DNA of 64,000 bases from Geobacillus jurassicus NBRC 107829 (GTDB taxonomy: Bacteria > Bacillota > Bacilli > Bacillales > Anoxybacillaceae): contig NZ_BCQG01000004.1 in NCBI RefSeq assembly GCF_001544315.1, positions 28,364-92,363 of the forward strand. Reading direction: 5' to 3'. Positions 28,948 to 37,913 of the stretch are shown piece after piece (the stretch's first letter is position 1; each line of letters opens with the position of its first letter). A program made the position numbers and the translations under genes. The notes below the pieces were generated by a model. That model made no database searches. It worked only from the letters and a program-made list of their open reading frames with translations, and was not told the DNA's origin.

Positions 28948-28970
28948 TCAAGTACAACTTGTGGTGAAGA
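28948..28970. repeat. Solo ISL3-like terminal repeat
   Basis: TCAAGTACAACTTGTGGTGA is the same motif and orientation as the right end of the 28091-28235 element. It may mark the right end of a larger element that started at 28091 and enclosed the AT-rich cassette. Confidence 0.6.
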
Positions 28971-29017
28971 TGTATAAGGGGGGGTAGTTCACAAGATGCA
29001 AAGTCAGCGAAACACGT

Positions 29018-29049
29018 AAAAAGCCGCCCCGCAAATGGGACGGCTTTTC
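29018..29049. terminator. Bidirectional terminator between cassette and toxin gene
   Basis: AAAAAGCCG(CCCC GCAAAT GGGA)CGGCTTTTCCTTTT. It can serve the minus-strand toxin gene ending at 29192. Confidence 0.8.
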
Positions 29050-29191
29050 CTTTTGGACCGCGCACGTGGCGGTCAGTTAAAAAATATTTTTGGCCGCACT
29101 TGAGTTCAAGGAACTCAAAGGGCATTATTTATCGTATGCTTGTTTTCTAAATCTCATGCAAAGAAAATAATAAAGCATTTTGACAGAAGTG

Positions 29192-29761
29192 TCAAGAACG
29201 ATTTTCTGGATCTTTTTTAATTTTAGTGTACATCCTACGGATTTTTTCGTCAATCAGATCCATTTGTTCCCTAGTTAATTTGAAAACACCGTCCCTTGCT
29301 TTTTTGGGTTTGAAAATGCGAATTTTACTTATAGGGCGCATTTGGTTTGGAATGGCCACTGCCCTTTTTTCGTTCAGTCCCTCAATCGTACCTAGAAAGA
29401 CCGAGTCTTTATGTACATCCTGTTCTGTTTCATTTTCGTCTAACGAAGATAAAGGAACCACGTTGACGACGGGATTGTTTTTTGAACTATCGCGAATCAC
29501 AACAGCATAGTGCATGCCGCCGAATTCAGCGCCGACATTAAAACCAAAATGGGCTAAAACGATTTCTGACCGCTTATAAGCCCGGAGGTAAGACGGGTCA
29601 AATGTTTCTTCCCAGACGAGATATTTGTTTTGTGTTTCAAGCCACTCGATAAATATTCTTCCCCGTTTTTCGTCCATATTTTCAATGATCTTTTGCAGTT
29701 CCATTAGCTGTTTATTCATTGCTCTTACCAAATCTTTATTCTCATGCAACTTTTTTAACAT
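29192..29761 (-). CDS. MazF/PemK-like toxin with N-terminal extension
   Basis: A 189-residue protein. The central and C-terminal parts have a PemK/MazF-like pattern: KRSEIVLAHFGFNVGAEFGG (beta-1 with substrate loop), HYAVVIRDSS, VVNVVPLSS, KRAVAIPNQMRPISK and a terminal helix. The extra N-terminal region of about 65 residues is helical and charged. Such proteins are mRNA interferases neutralised by a cognate antitoxin. The start codon overlaps the 66-residue gene upstream by 7 bases. The family call rests on motif order and is moderately sure. AT-rich composition suggests transfer. Confidence 0.7.
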   Translation of the reverse strand: MLKKLHENKDLVRAMNKQLMELQKIIENMDEKRGRIFIEWLETQNKYLVWEETFDPSYLRAYKRSEIVLAHFGFNVGAEFGGMHYAVVIRDSSKNNPVVNVVPLSSLDENETEQDVHKDSVFLGTIEGLNEKRAVAIPNQMRPISKIRIFKPKKARDGVFKLTREQMDLIDEKIRRMYTKIKKDPENRS

Positions 29762-29955
29762 GGCTTCTCCTCTCTTTCCGTTATAATAGATGAACGAAAT
29801 GTTGTCTCTTTAATGTTCAAATGCTTGGCGATCGCAGCCATGCTGTCTATGTCGGATTCGGCCATCATGATTTTTAAAGTACGCTTAAGTTCCATGCCAT
29901 CTATATAAGTTGCAATAAAGAATTTCCGATTTTTCGTTTCCGCTTTCATCTCCAT
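29755..29955 (-). CDS. Putative antitoxin with helix-turn-helix-like segment
   Basis: 66 residues overlapping the MazF/PemK-like gene by 7 bases, the usual antitoxin-first order. Residues about 35-60 (SMAAIAKHLNIKETTFRSSI) look like a helix-turn-helix. There is no AbrB/MazE fold. The start is uncertain: ATG 29955 lacks a clear Shine-Dalgarno, and ATG 29949 or an internal Met are possible. The family is unrecognised; the role is inferred from overlap and operon order. Confidence 0.55.
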   Translation of the reverse strand: MEMKAETKNRKFFIATYIDGMELKRTLKIMMAESDIDSMAAIAKHLNIKETTFRSSIITEREEKPC

Positions 29956-29958
29956 ACG

Positions 29959-29992
29959 AGCTGATATGGTATAACGTGGCAGGTAATCAGCT
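29959..29992. promoter_or_regulatory. Inverted repeat upstream of the toxin-antitoxin pair
   Basis: AGCTGAT (29959-29965) and ATCAGCT (29986-29992) flank a core containing TATACC on the minus strand, directly upstream of the antitoxin start. Suitable as an autoregulatory operator. Confidence 0.5.
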
Positions 29993-30102
29993 GGATGTAA
30001 AACAAAATTTCAACTTATATAGAAATTTTTTTCAATATTTTCACTTACCAACAATTATAACACTGAAACATCGAATATTTTATTAAAAAGACAAAATATT
30101 CA

Positions 30103-30466
30103 TCATTGAGCACCGTCTGATGCGAGATCGACACGCCCGCCATGGATGTCCTTCATGGCTGCCTCCGTCATGCGGGAGGACATCACGAAGTTGACGTGGT
30201 ACGTCAACACGAGCCCCAGAATGTGCGGTGACACGGCCATCCGGGACAAATCGACCTTCAGCTTGATGAGCGATGATGGAGCCAAAGGGAGAAAGTCAAA
30301 CAGGAACTCCCGGAATCGATACCGCAACTCGAAGGCTTGGGGATCTTGCTTGAAACGTCAGCGCTCCTTCTTCGTCATCCGGCGAAGATTGGCCTAGTAA
30401 AACGGGCAATCGTTGTTCTTGCACTTGTAGATGTGGTATTTTTTGTGCTCTTTGATTTTCTCAAGC
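30103..30466 (-). pseudogene. Transposase fragment with stop codons
   Basis: On the minus strand the translation runs EKIKEHKKYHIYKC, then NNDCPFY and a stop. It continues in frame as LRRMTKKER, a second stop, then RFKQDPQAFELRYRFREF and on to MTEAAMKDIHGG. This reads like the N-terminal zinc-ribbon and following region of a DDE transposase (family not settled, possibly an ISNCY type). It is cut at both ends and abuts the second yvoF copy. Confidence 0.6.
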
Positions 30467-30693
30467 CGATTCTCGCCCACGAATATTTGGTCGACGAATA
30501 CCGCCTCGGCGACGTCGTGATCGGCGACGAGGTGATGATCAGCGCCAACTCGACGATTTTGCCCGGTGTGGTGATCGGCGACCGCGCGGTAGTGGCCGCT
30601 GGGACGGTCGTCCATAAAGACGTCCCGCCCGGGGCGATGGCCGCCGGCGATCCGATGCGCATCGTCCGCAGGAATGAACCGCCTTCCGATTGA
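30467..30693 (+). pseudogene. yvoF': 5'-truncated duplicate of yvoF
   Basis: Codes for the C-terminal 75 residues of a YvoF variant (from [15 protein letters not shown] to NEPPSD). It differs from the intact gene at about 14 of 227 bases, with changes such as Gly to Ser in MISANST and CPM to DPM. No start codon of its own is present; the open frame from 30337 is a chance fusion with antisense transposase DNA. Similarity continues downstream to about 30770. Confidence 0.88.
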
Positions 30694-30926
30694 ACGGGGG
30701 CGGGTTTTTGTTTAAGAAAATGGGGATTTCCAGAAAAGTAGTAAAGAGGGTTGACGAACTCTTTTTTTTTTATAATACAGGAAAATATTGATTCTTAACT
30801 CACATTTCGCACCCTAACAGGGTAGAAAGAAAGGATTTTTTATTTAGTTTTTCAGAATAACTTTTCGACCAACACGACGAGCGATGGCAATCCTTTTTTT
30901 ACCATCGCTAGTCGTTCCGTATCACG
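30694..30926. other. Intergenic stretch with promoter-like and hairpin sequences
   Basis: Contains the rest of direct-repeat copy 2 (to about 30770), ending TTGACG...TTTTTTTTT-TATAAT with a short 14-base spacer. Further on is a hairpin ACGA-GCGATGG / CCATCGCT (30877-30909) with a T-run in its loop. No gene is seen. Confidence 0.5.
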
Positions 30927-32114
30927 TTACACATAAATGCTCTCATCCAGCCCTAACCCCTGCAGAATCCTTCGCTGATCCGGGTTGAGGGAGCGATCCA
31001 GTGAGCGTTGGATGTGCCCATCCGGCAACTCCAGCAGGACGACGTTCACATATTGAAACAGCTGAAAAATCGCCTGCCCCGTCGGCCGGGTCAACTTGCG
31101 GCCTCCCGCGCCCTTTCACGGGCGCTCTGGGGTGATGAACTGGTGCACCCGGCGTTGAAAGACGCGGTAAATGGCCAAGGCCAAGAGAAATAAATAGCCC
31201 AATACCGCAACTCGTTCTGGCTTTTTGACATCAATCTCATCCGTGAAAAAAGGGTCTTTCAAAAAAGCGAAGTTCATTTCCACCGAGATCTGCCCTTTAT
31301 ACAGCTTCAAGATTTCTTGGGCATCCATTTGTTGACCCTTCCATTCCTTCGGAACGGTCGTGACGAGGACAAACCGGGACGCTTTCCGTTTCGCCTGTTC
31401 CCACGCATCTTGGTCGAATTCTACGTTCAAGCGAAGGGCGTACACCGTCTCCATGTCCAGTTCCGCCCCTTTTTTCGGCCGTCCGCGCCGTTTTTTCGGA
31501 CGCACGATCTCTTCGACGACGGCCTCGACCCGATGGAACCGGGGGCGGAGGGAGGCCTTCAGGGATGCCAAGGCTTGTTCAGCGTCTTCGCGGCAGGAGA
31601 ATGGGTGACGCTCCCAACGGGCTTGTTCCTCGTGAAGAAGCTCCGCTTCTTTGGCTCGTTCTTTTTCGAGCGTCTTTCCGTTTCGCTGGTCGAGCGCGCT
31701 CGATTCGACGACGATCAGCCGAACCGGGCGGCCTTCATATGTCGAGGTCGTTTCCCATACCCGGTGCGTGGCGCCGTTTCTCTCCGCCAGCGCAAAGGGA
31801 TCGCTCCACGGGATGTGGGCCGAATCGGCCTTGGCCCATGCTCGTTTCACGATCCGGAGCGACGAAGGGCCTCTCGTGATCAAAAAAGGCGTTGGCGGCT
31901 TTCGTTTGCGCCAAGGTCTCTTTCGTCATCGCAGCGGAATCCGCCACATAAATCCATTCGTCCTCGATCTTGGCTTGTTTGAGCTGTTCATGGACACGGG
32001 ATCTCACTTGGGAATTCCACGTTTTGTCAGGCAGGCTGCCGTTGTGCACATCGCCGTAAAACGGGATGCCGTCCTCGTTGCCGACCAGTCCGAAGCCGAT
32101 CTGTTTTTGCCATC
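30927..32114 (-). pseudogene. Decayed IS1634-family transposase
   Basis: On the minus strand an IS4-superfamily DDE transposase can be followed. It runs from KQIGFGLVGNEDGIPFYGD through YVADSAAMTKETLAQ to the conserved end region KGQISVEMNFAFLKDPFF, then on to GLDESIYV and a stop at 30927. Three lesions are visible. The N-terminal part is missing beyond about 32114. A frameshift lies in a T-run near 31885, between AANAF and LITRGPSS. An in-frame TGA lies at 31116-31118. It cannot make a working transposase. Confidence 0.85.
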
Positions 32115-32118
32115 CATA

Positions 32119-32246
32119 ACTTTTCGAAGGTCATATTGCTTCATTATTTTGATAAACAGTACAATGGAATCATCAGACGAGAGGATATTGAGCCGGCTGA
32201 ATCTGCATATGAAAGTTATTGTGCTGTTGATCCTTGTCTTTATTAA
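32119..32246 (+). pseudogene. C-terminal remnant of a RelE/HigB-like toxin
   Basis: A frame reading VILLHYFDKQYN then GIIRREDIEPAESAYESY ends at TAA 32246, 16 bases before the XRE gene. The LLH...I..AE..Y pattern resembles the end of HigB/RelE-type toxins. The upstream part is replaced by the IS1634 fragment. This is a weak, short match that gains support from the antitoxin-like gene behind it. Confidence 0.45.
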
Positions 32247-32262
32247 TAGGGAGGGAAAACGA

Positions 32263-32556
32263 ATGAGTGATTTTTTTAAAAAATATGCCTCCATCCGTGG
32301 CGAGCAGCATGTGCAAAGACTCCAATTAGAAGGAACGATAGCCGCGCAAATCAAGGAAAGACGGAAGCAGCTGAATATGTCTCAACAGGAACTGGCGGAC
32401 CGTATCGGAGTTCCCAAATCAACCATTGGAAGAATTGAAGCTGGTCTTGCAAGTCCGAGAGTGGAGACGCTTTTTAAAATCTCGCAGGCCTTGAATATTC
32501 CTTTCATCATTGATGGTACGAATGGACACGATCATCACTTGCATATTCAAGTTTAG
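32263..32556 (+). CDS. XRE-family helix-turn-helix protein, HigA-like antitoxin
   Basis: A 97-residue DNA-binding protein with a clear XRE HTH at about residues 30-85 (LNMSQQELADRIGVPKSTIGRIEAGLASPRVETLFKISQAL). ATG 32263 follows AGGGAGGGAAAACG, a strong site. The order toxin remnant then XRE antitoxin matches HigBA-type modules. If so, it is an orphan antitoxin left after the transposon removed the toxin start. It could also simply be a free-standing repressor. Confidence 0.8.
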   Translation: MSDFFKKYASIRGEQHVQRLQLEGTIAAQIKERRKQLNMSQQELADRIGVPKSTIGRIEAGLASPRVETLFKISQALNIPFIIDGTNGHDHHLHIQV

Positions 32557-32893
32557 CCTGCTATAGATCAAATCTAAAAGGCTGGTGATTGAATGAAAAA
32601 GATGCTGATCCTGCCTGTTTCTCAATGAAAGAAACCTTGCCAAATTGCCTTTCTTTCCAGATGAGATGCAGCCATTTGCACGCCGCACCCGTTTTTCGCT
32701 GACCTTCTAATAGAGAACCTATATAGTGAGTCAGTGAAAACGAAGATTTTTGTCAAATTGACCATTGCGACCATCATGAGGGATTTCTTCCATTGACGCC
32801 TATCATCGCCTATGCGGCATGGAACGAAACGGACAAGCGCTTCCTGTTTTGGAAGCGGTCTTGTCCGTTTTGTTGTGGATGGCGTGTTCCCTC
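32557..32893. other. Gap between the XRE gene and the his promoter
   Basis: No supported gene. A minus-strand frame (32622-32812) encodes NLTKIFVFTDSLYRF and could be a transposase scrap. At 32827-32875 a long hairpin ACGGACAAG...CGCTTCC / GGAAGCG...CTTGTCCGT followed by TTTGTTG forms a good terminator, shielding the his operon from upstream transcription. Confidence 0.55.
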
Positions 32894-32922
32894 TTGACGC
32901 TGTGGCCGCAAAGGAGTAAACT
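32894..32922 (+). promoter_or_regulatory. Probable sigma-A promoter of the his operon
   Basis: TTGACG and TAAACT separated by 17 bp, 65 bases upstream of hisZ. No T-box or leader peptide with His codons is visible between it and hisZ. Confidence 0.6.
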
Positions 32923-32986
32923 ACTAATAACTTCACTTCTCTACCATATTAGCAAACTAAAGCATTTTGATAAAGGGCGTGGGGAC

Positions 32987-34162
32987 ATGGCAAAAAAGCT
33001 GTTCATGTTTGAAAAACCGTTGGGCATGCGCGATACGCTGCCGTTTTTATATGAGTTGAAAAAGCAAGTGCGCTCGGTGATGGCGGAAGAAATTGAGCGC
33101 TGGGGGTACGAGTTTATTGAAACGCCGACGCTTGAGTATTATGAAACGGTCGGGGCGGCGTCGGCGATTGCCGATCATCGGCTGTTTAAGCTCCTCGATC
33201 AGCAAGGGCATACGCTCGTGCTCCGACCTGATATGACGGCGCCGATCGCCCGGGTGGCGGCGTCGCGGTTGTATGAAGACGGCAATCCGCTCCGGCTGGC
33301 GTACAACGCCAATGTGTTCCGCGCCCAGCAGCGCGAAGGGGGTCGGCCGGCGGAGTTCGAACAGATTGGCGTCGAGCTGATCGGCGACGGCACGGTGACG
33401 GCTGATGCCGAAGTGATCAGTTTGATGGTCTCGCTGCTGAAACGGGCTGGACTCGGGCGCTTTTCGGTGGCGGTCGGTCATATCGGCTATGTCAATGCGC
33501 TGTTTTTGGAGATTTTAGGGAATGAAGAGCGGGCGAGTGTATTGCGCCGTTTCTTATATGAAAAAAATTACGTCGGCTACCGCGAACACGTGAAGTCGCT
33601 GCCGCTTTCGTCGATCGATCAAAAACGGCTGTTGGATCTTCTTTCGTTGCGCGGCGGTGCGGCGGCGCTCGAGACGGCGAAAACGCTGGTGACGAGCGAG
33701 GAAGGACGGCGGGCGGCCGATGAGCTGGCGGCGCTCATGGCGGCGCTTCGTACGTACGGAGTGGCCGAGGCGGTGAAGCTCGATATGGCGTTGGTCAGCC
33801 ATATGAGCTACTACACGGGCATTTTGTTTGAAGTGTACGCTGAGCAAGTTGGATTCCCGATCGGCAACGGCGGCCGGTATGATGATTTATTGGCGAAGTT
33901 TTCGCGACCGGCGCCGGCCACGGGGTTTGGCTTGCGCGTCGACCGGTTGATCGAGGCGATCGGGGAAACGGATGTGCGCGGCGACATCGAGTGCATCGTG
34001 TTCAGTCAGGAGCGGCTTGCGGAAGCGGTGGAGCTGGCGAAAGCGAAACGGGCGGAAGGCAAGCGCGTTGTCTTGCAGCATATCGCCGGCATTGGCGATA
34101 TTGACGCCTACAGCCAGCGCTATCGGTCGATCGTCTATTTGCTTGGCCGCAGCGGGCAGTGA
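32987..34162 (+). CDS. hisZ: ATP phosphoribosyltransferase regulatory subunit HisZ
   Basis: A 391-residue class II aminoacyl-tRNA synthetase-like protein related to HisRS but lacking synthetase function (LRPDMTAPIARVAASR, NGGRYDDLLAKF). It binds the short-form HisG and confers histidine feedback control. ATG 32987 follows GCGTGGGGAC. It heads the operon hisZGDBHAF(IE) and directly follows the accessory island; in B. subtilis hisZ follows yvoF. Confidence 0.96.
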   Translation: MAKKLFMFEKPLGMRDTLPFLYELKKQVRSVMAEEIERWGYEFIETPTLEYYETVGAASAIADHRLFKLLDQQGHTLVLRPDMTAPIARVAASRLYEDGNPLRLAYNANVFRAQQREGGRPAEFEQIGVELIGDGTVTADAEVISLMVSLLKRAGLGRFSVAVGHIGYVNALFLEILGNEERASVLRRFLYEKNYVGYREHVKSLPLSSIDQKRLLDLLSLRGGAAALETAKTLVTSEEGRRAADELAALMAALRTYGVAEAVKLDMALVSHMSYYTGILFEVYAEQVGFPIGNGGRYDDLLAKFSRPAPATGFGLRVDRLIEAIGETDVRGDIECIVFSQERLAEAVELAKAKRAEGKRVVLQHIAGIGDIDAYSQRYRSIVYLLGRSGQ

Positions 34163-34476
34163 GGAGTGAAAAAGGCGGGTAAAACGAGGACGGAAACGTT
34201 CCATGAACGAGTTTCGCCCTCCACCCAAGCATGAAAATGGCCCGACAAGATGCGCACATGTTTATGAAAACGAATGGAACATTGGACGGTGTGCCGCCGA
34301 CGCTGTAGGATGGAGGAAAGAAAGGTTGGAACCCGATGGACGGATAAGACCGCTCCGCGCGTTCCGTTGGAGTTGATCTATGCAGGCCATCGGGCTTCGG
34401 AACGAGGCGCCTGTGAGGAAAGAGAAGTCAGGTGGCGGCCCGGCCGCCTGATGACAAGAAGCAAGGAGGAAGAACG
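34163..34476. other. Unusually long hisZ-hisG gap
   Basis: 314 bases without a gene inside an otherwise tight operon. A strong hairpin TCAGGTGGCGGCC / GGCCGCCTGA lies at about 34429-34454, shortly before the hisG ribosome site, without a T-run. A T-box consensus (GGGTGG-ACCGCG) was looked for and not found. Confidence 0.5.
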
Positions 34477-35100
34477 ATGCTGACGATTGCCATGCCAAAA
34501 GGGCGCATTTTTGAAGAGGCGGTCGAACTTCTCCGCCAGGCCGATTACCAGCTGCCGCCGGAATTTACCGAGTCGCGCAAGCTCGTGATCGAGGTGGCGG
34601 AGGAACAGATGCGCTTTATTTTGGCGAAACCGATGGATGTGGTTACCTATGTCGAGCATGGGGTCGCTGATTTGGGCATTGCTGGCAAAGACGTGTTGAT
34701 GGAAGAAGAACGGGATGTGTACGAACTGCTCGATTTGCAAATCAGCCGCTGCCATTTGGCGGTCGCCGGGCTGCCCGGCGCCAAGATGAACGAAATCGCG
34801 CCGCGGGTGGCGACGAAATACCCGAATGTCGCGTCAACGTATTTTCGCGAACAAGGCGAGCAAGTCGAAATCATCCGCCTAAACGGCTCGATCGAGCTCG
34901 CCCCACTGATCGGATTGGCCGACCGGATCGTCGATATCGTTTCGACCGGACGGACGCTTAAAGAAAACGGGCTTGTGGAACTCGAACGGATCGCCGAGGT
35001 GACGTCGCGCCTCATCGTCAATCCGGCGAGCTATCGGCTGAATGGCGGGGCGATTGAGCGGTTGGTCGACCGATTGGCGGCGGTGATTCCTGAGCGGTAA
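34477..35100 (+). CDS. hisG: ATP phosphoribosyltransferase, short-form catalytic subunit
   Basis: 207 residues, the short form lacking the regulatory domain and therefore dependent on HisZ. It condenses ATP and PRPP in the first step of histidine synthesis. [14 protein letters not shown] is at the start and the PRPP loop region [14 protein letters not shown] is at about 155. ATG 34477 is preceded by AAGGAGG, preferred over the earlier in-frame starts. Confidence 0.97.
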   Translation: MLTIAMPKGRIFEEAVELLRQADYQLPPEFTESRKLVIEVAEEQMRFILAKPMDVVTYVEHGVADLGIAGKDVLMEEERDVYELLDLQISRCHLAVAGLPGAKMNEIAPRVATKYPNVASTYFREQGEQVEIIRLNGSIELAPLIGLADRIVDIVSTGRTLKENGLVELERIAEVTSRLIVNPASYRLNGGAIERLVDRLAAVIPER

Positions 35101-35203
35101 GCTGCCGCTGGGCGGTGGAAGGCCCAACGATGAACCAACGATGTTCGCATGTCGAACAGGTGAAAAGGTCGAAGAAGCATGGCGATGGAAAGGAGAACAG
35201 GCG

Positions 35204-36487
35204 ATGAAAATCGAACGGGTCCGAGGCGGCGTGTCACTAAGGCGCACGATTGAAAGCGGAACGGAGGAACAGCGGCGTGCGGTGCTCGATATCATCGCCG
35301 CCGTGCGCGCCCGCGGCGATGCGGCGCTCAAAGAATATACAGAACGGTTTGACGGTGTCCGCTTGGATTCGCTAAAGGTGACGGAAGAGGAAATGAAGCG
35401 CGCGCATGCGTCCATGAGCGCGGAAATGCTTGAGATCATTCGTGAAGCGGCGGCCAACATTCGCGACTACCATGAGCGGCAAAAGCGCCAATCATGGTTG
35501 ATGACGAAAGAAGACGGCACGATTCTCGGGCAAAAGGTGACGCCGCTCGATGCGGTCGGGTTGTACGTGCCGGGCGGGACGGCCGCCTATCCGTCGTCCG
35601 TGCTCATGAACGTCATTCCCGCACAAGTGGCGGGGGTGAAGCGGATTGTCATTACGTCGCCGCCAAACAAAGACGGCACGCTCCCGGCTGGGGTGCTGGC
35701 CGCCGCGTATGAACTCGGCGTGACGGAACTATACAAAGTCGGCGGCGCGCAGGCGATCGCCGCGCTCGCTTACGGGACGGAAACGATTCGGCCGGTTGAC
35801 AAAATTTTCGGGCCGGGCAATATTTATGTGGCGCTGGCGAAGCGGGAAGTGTTCGGGCATGTGGCGATCGACATGATCGCCGGGCCGAGCGAAATCGTTG
35901 TGCTCGCGGATGAAACGGCCCATGCAGATGAGATTGCGGCGGATTTGTTGTCCCAAGCCGAGCATGACGTGCGGGCGTCGGCCATTTTGGTGACGCCGTC
36001 GATGAAACTGGCCTTGGCGGTGGCGAGTGAAGTCGAACGGCAGTTGGAGACGCTGCCGCGCCGCGACATCGCCCAAGCGGCGCTTGAGAGTTACGGCGCC
36101 ATTTACGTCACCGAGACGCTTGAGGAAGCGGTGGATGTCGTGAACGAACTGGCGCCGGAGCATTTGGAAGTGATGACGGCCGAACCGATGGAGTTGCTCG
36201 GGCGGCTCCGCCATGCGGGAGCGATGTTTTTCGGCCGCTTCAGCTCCGAGCCGGTCGGCGACTATTTCGCCGGGCCGAACCACGTGCTGCCGACGAACGG
36301 GACAGCCAGGTTCTCAAGCGGCTTGAGCGTCGATGAGTTTGTGAAAAAATCAAGCGTGATCGTTTACAGTGAAGCCGCATTGAAACAACATGGAGAAAAA
36401 ATCGCCGCCTTCGCCCGCCTCGAGGGACTTGAGGCGCACGCACGCGCGGTGGAAGCGCGGCTGAAAAAAGAAAGAGGGGAACGATAA
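35204..36487 (+). CDS. hisD: Histidinol dehydrogenase
   Basis: A 427-residue Zn enzyme that oxidises L-histidinol to histidine through the aldehyde with NAD+ (last two steps). The signature region around residues 226-258 ([34 protein letters not shown]) is intact, including the metal ligands Gln and His in SQAEHD. ATG 35204 follows GGAAAGGAG. Its stop overlaps the hisB start. Confidence 0.97.
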   Translation: MKIERVRGGVSLRRTIESGTEEQRRAVLDIIAAVRARGDAALKEYTERFDGVRLDSLKVTEEEMKRAHASMSAEMLEIIREAAANIRDYHERQKRQSWLMTKEDGTILGQKVTPLDAVGLYVPGGTAAYPSSVLMNVIPAQVAGVKRIVITSPPNKDGTLPAGVLAAAYELGVTELYKVGGAQAIAALAYGTETIRPVDKIFGPGNIYVALAKREVFGHVAIDMIAGPSEIVVLADETAHADEIAADLLSQAEHDVRASAILVTPSMKLALAVASEVERQLETLPRRDIAQAALESYGAIYVTETLEEAVDVVNELAPEHLEVMTAEPMELLGRLRHAGAMFFGRFSSEPVGDYFAGPNHVLPTNGTARFSSGLSVDEFVKKSSVIVYSEAALKQHGEKIAAFARLEGLEAHARAVEARLKKERGER

Positions 36488-37074
36488 TGGCAAGGGAAGC
36501 GACGATCGCGAGAACGACGAACGAGACAAGCATTCAGTTATCACTTTCGTTGGATGGCGAAGGGAAGGCGGAACTGGAAACGGGCGTGCCGTTTTTGACC
36601 CATATGCTCGATTTGTTTGCGAAACACGGCCAGTTCGATTTGCGCATTGAGGCGAAAGGCGACACGCATATTGACGACCACCATACGACTGAAGACATCG
36701 GCATTTGCCTCGGGCAGGCGATCAAAGCGGCGCTTGGCGACAAAAAAGGAATCAAGCGGTACGGCAACGCGTTTGTGCCGATGGATGACGCCTTGGCCCA
36801 AGTCGTGATCGACTTGAGCAACCGCCCGCATTTTGAGTTTCGCGGCGAGTTTCCGTCATCGAAAGTCGGCGCGTTTGATGTCGAGCTCGTGCATGAGTTT
36901 TTATGGAAGCTGGCGCTTGAAGCGCGCATGAACTTGCACGTCATCGTCCATTACGGGCGCAATACGCACCATATGATCGAGGCGGTGTTTAAGGCGCTCG
37001 GGAGGGCGTTGGATGAAGCGACGATGATCGACCCGCGCGTCAAAGGCGTGCCGTCGACGAAAGGGATGCTGTAG
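36487..37074 (+). CDS. hisB: Imidazoleglycerol-phosphate dehydratase
   Basis: A 195-residue monofunctional HisB (no phosphatase domain). HxxE-type Mn ligands are in [10 protein letters not shown] and the second set in [15 protein letters not shown]. It dehydrates imidazole glycerol phosphate to imidazole acetol phosphate. The start overlaps the hisD stop by one base. A 197-base gap with short GC-rich inverted repeats (e.g. GCGGAA-AACG-TTCCGC) separates it from hisH. Confidence 0.97.
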   Translation: MAREATIARTTNETSIQLSLSLDGEGKAELETGVPFLTHMLDLFAKHGQFDLRIEAKGDTHIDDHHTTEDIGICLGQAIKAALGDKKGIKRYGNAFVPMDDALAQVVIDLSNRPHFEFRGEFPSSKVGAFDVELVHEFLWKLALEARMNLHVIVHYGRNTHHMIEAVFKALGRALDEATMIDPRVKGVPSTKGML

Positions 37075-37271
37075 AGCTCCGTGAGCGGTGGGATCGGCGA
37101 AAGGGATAATTGAGCCGGAATACGGCGTCTTTGTGCGGAAAACGTTCCGCGGCAAAGGGAATGCACCCGGACGCCAAGGGGCGTCTGCGTGCGAAACGTG
37201 CGCCGACGACAAAAGGATGAACGGCGTTTGCTGAATGATCGGTTGACACGCACTGCAATGAAAGGAATGGG

Positions 37272-37913
37272 ATGACGATGATCGGGATCATCGACTATGG
37301 CATGGGCAACTTATACAGCGTCAGCAAAGCGCTCGAGCGGCTCGGCTGCCCGTATATGGTCAGCGGCGACAAAGAGGTGTTGGCGCAGGCGCGCGGGCTC
37401 ATTTTGCCTGGGGTCGGATCGTTTCGCGATGCGATGCATAGTTTGAACGAGACAGGATTAGCGGATTTCATTCGCGAAGCGGTTCAAGGCGGCACGCCGC
37501 TGCTTGGCATTTGCTTAGGGATGCAGCTGTTGTTTGACGAAAGCGAGGAAAATGGACCGACAAAAGGGCTTGGGCTTCTGCACGGCCGTGTCGTCCGCTT
37601 TCCGGGCGTCACGAAAACCGGCGAGCCGTACAAAGTGCCGCATATGGGCTGGAACCGGCTCCGCTTCCATCGTCCGTCGCCGCTTCTTGACGGCGTCGAG
37701 GAAGGGCATGTGTATTTTGTCCATTCGTATTATGTCGTTCCGGGGGATGAGGACGTCGTGCTCGCGAGCAGCGAATATGACGTTGACGTTCCGGCGGTCG
37801 TCGGGCGCGGCTGCGTGTTTGGCACACAGTTTCATCCGGAAAAAAGCGGCGCGGTCGGCATGAGCATCTTGAACAATTATGTCGGCATCGTCACGGGAAG
37901 GGGGAATGGCTGA
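37272..37913 (+). CDS. hisH: Imidazole glycerol phosphate synthase, glutamine amidotransferase subunit
   Basis: A 213-residue class I glutamine amidotransferase. The nucleophile Cys lies in [10 protein letters not shown], with the His/Glu of FHPEKSG near the end. It supplies ammonia to HisF. Two close starts are possible, ATG 37272 and ATG 37278 (MIGIIDYG); AAAGGA upstream suits either. The stop overlaps the hisA ATG. Confidence 0.96.
   Translation: MTMIGIIDYGMGNLYSVSKALERLGCPYMVSGDKEVLAQARGLILPGVGSFRDAMHSLNETGLADFIREAVQGGTPLLGICLGMQLLFDESEENGPTKGLGLLHGRVVRFPGVTKTGEPYKVPHMGWNRLRFHRPSPLLDGVEEGHVYFVHSYYVVPGDEDVVLASSEYDVDVPAVVGRGCVFGTQFHPEKSGAVGMSILNNYVGIVTGRGNG

Noticed and set aside
30337..30466. 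N-terminal part of the frame containing the yvoF duplicate
   Set aside because: It is antisense transposase DNA fused by chance. Only 30467-30693 is yvoF-like.
31651..32262. Long plus-strand extension of the XRE gene
   Set aside because: It runs antisense through the decayed IS1634 gene. The real start is ATG 32263 with a strong ribosome site.
34163..34476. T-box riboswitch before hisG
   Set aside because: The conserved T-box sequence GGGTGG-ACCGCG and a specifier loop were not found; only a plain hairpin is present.
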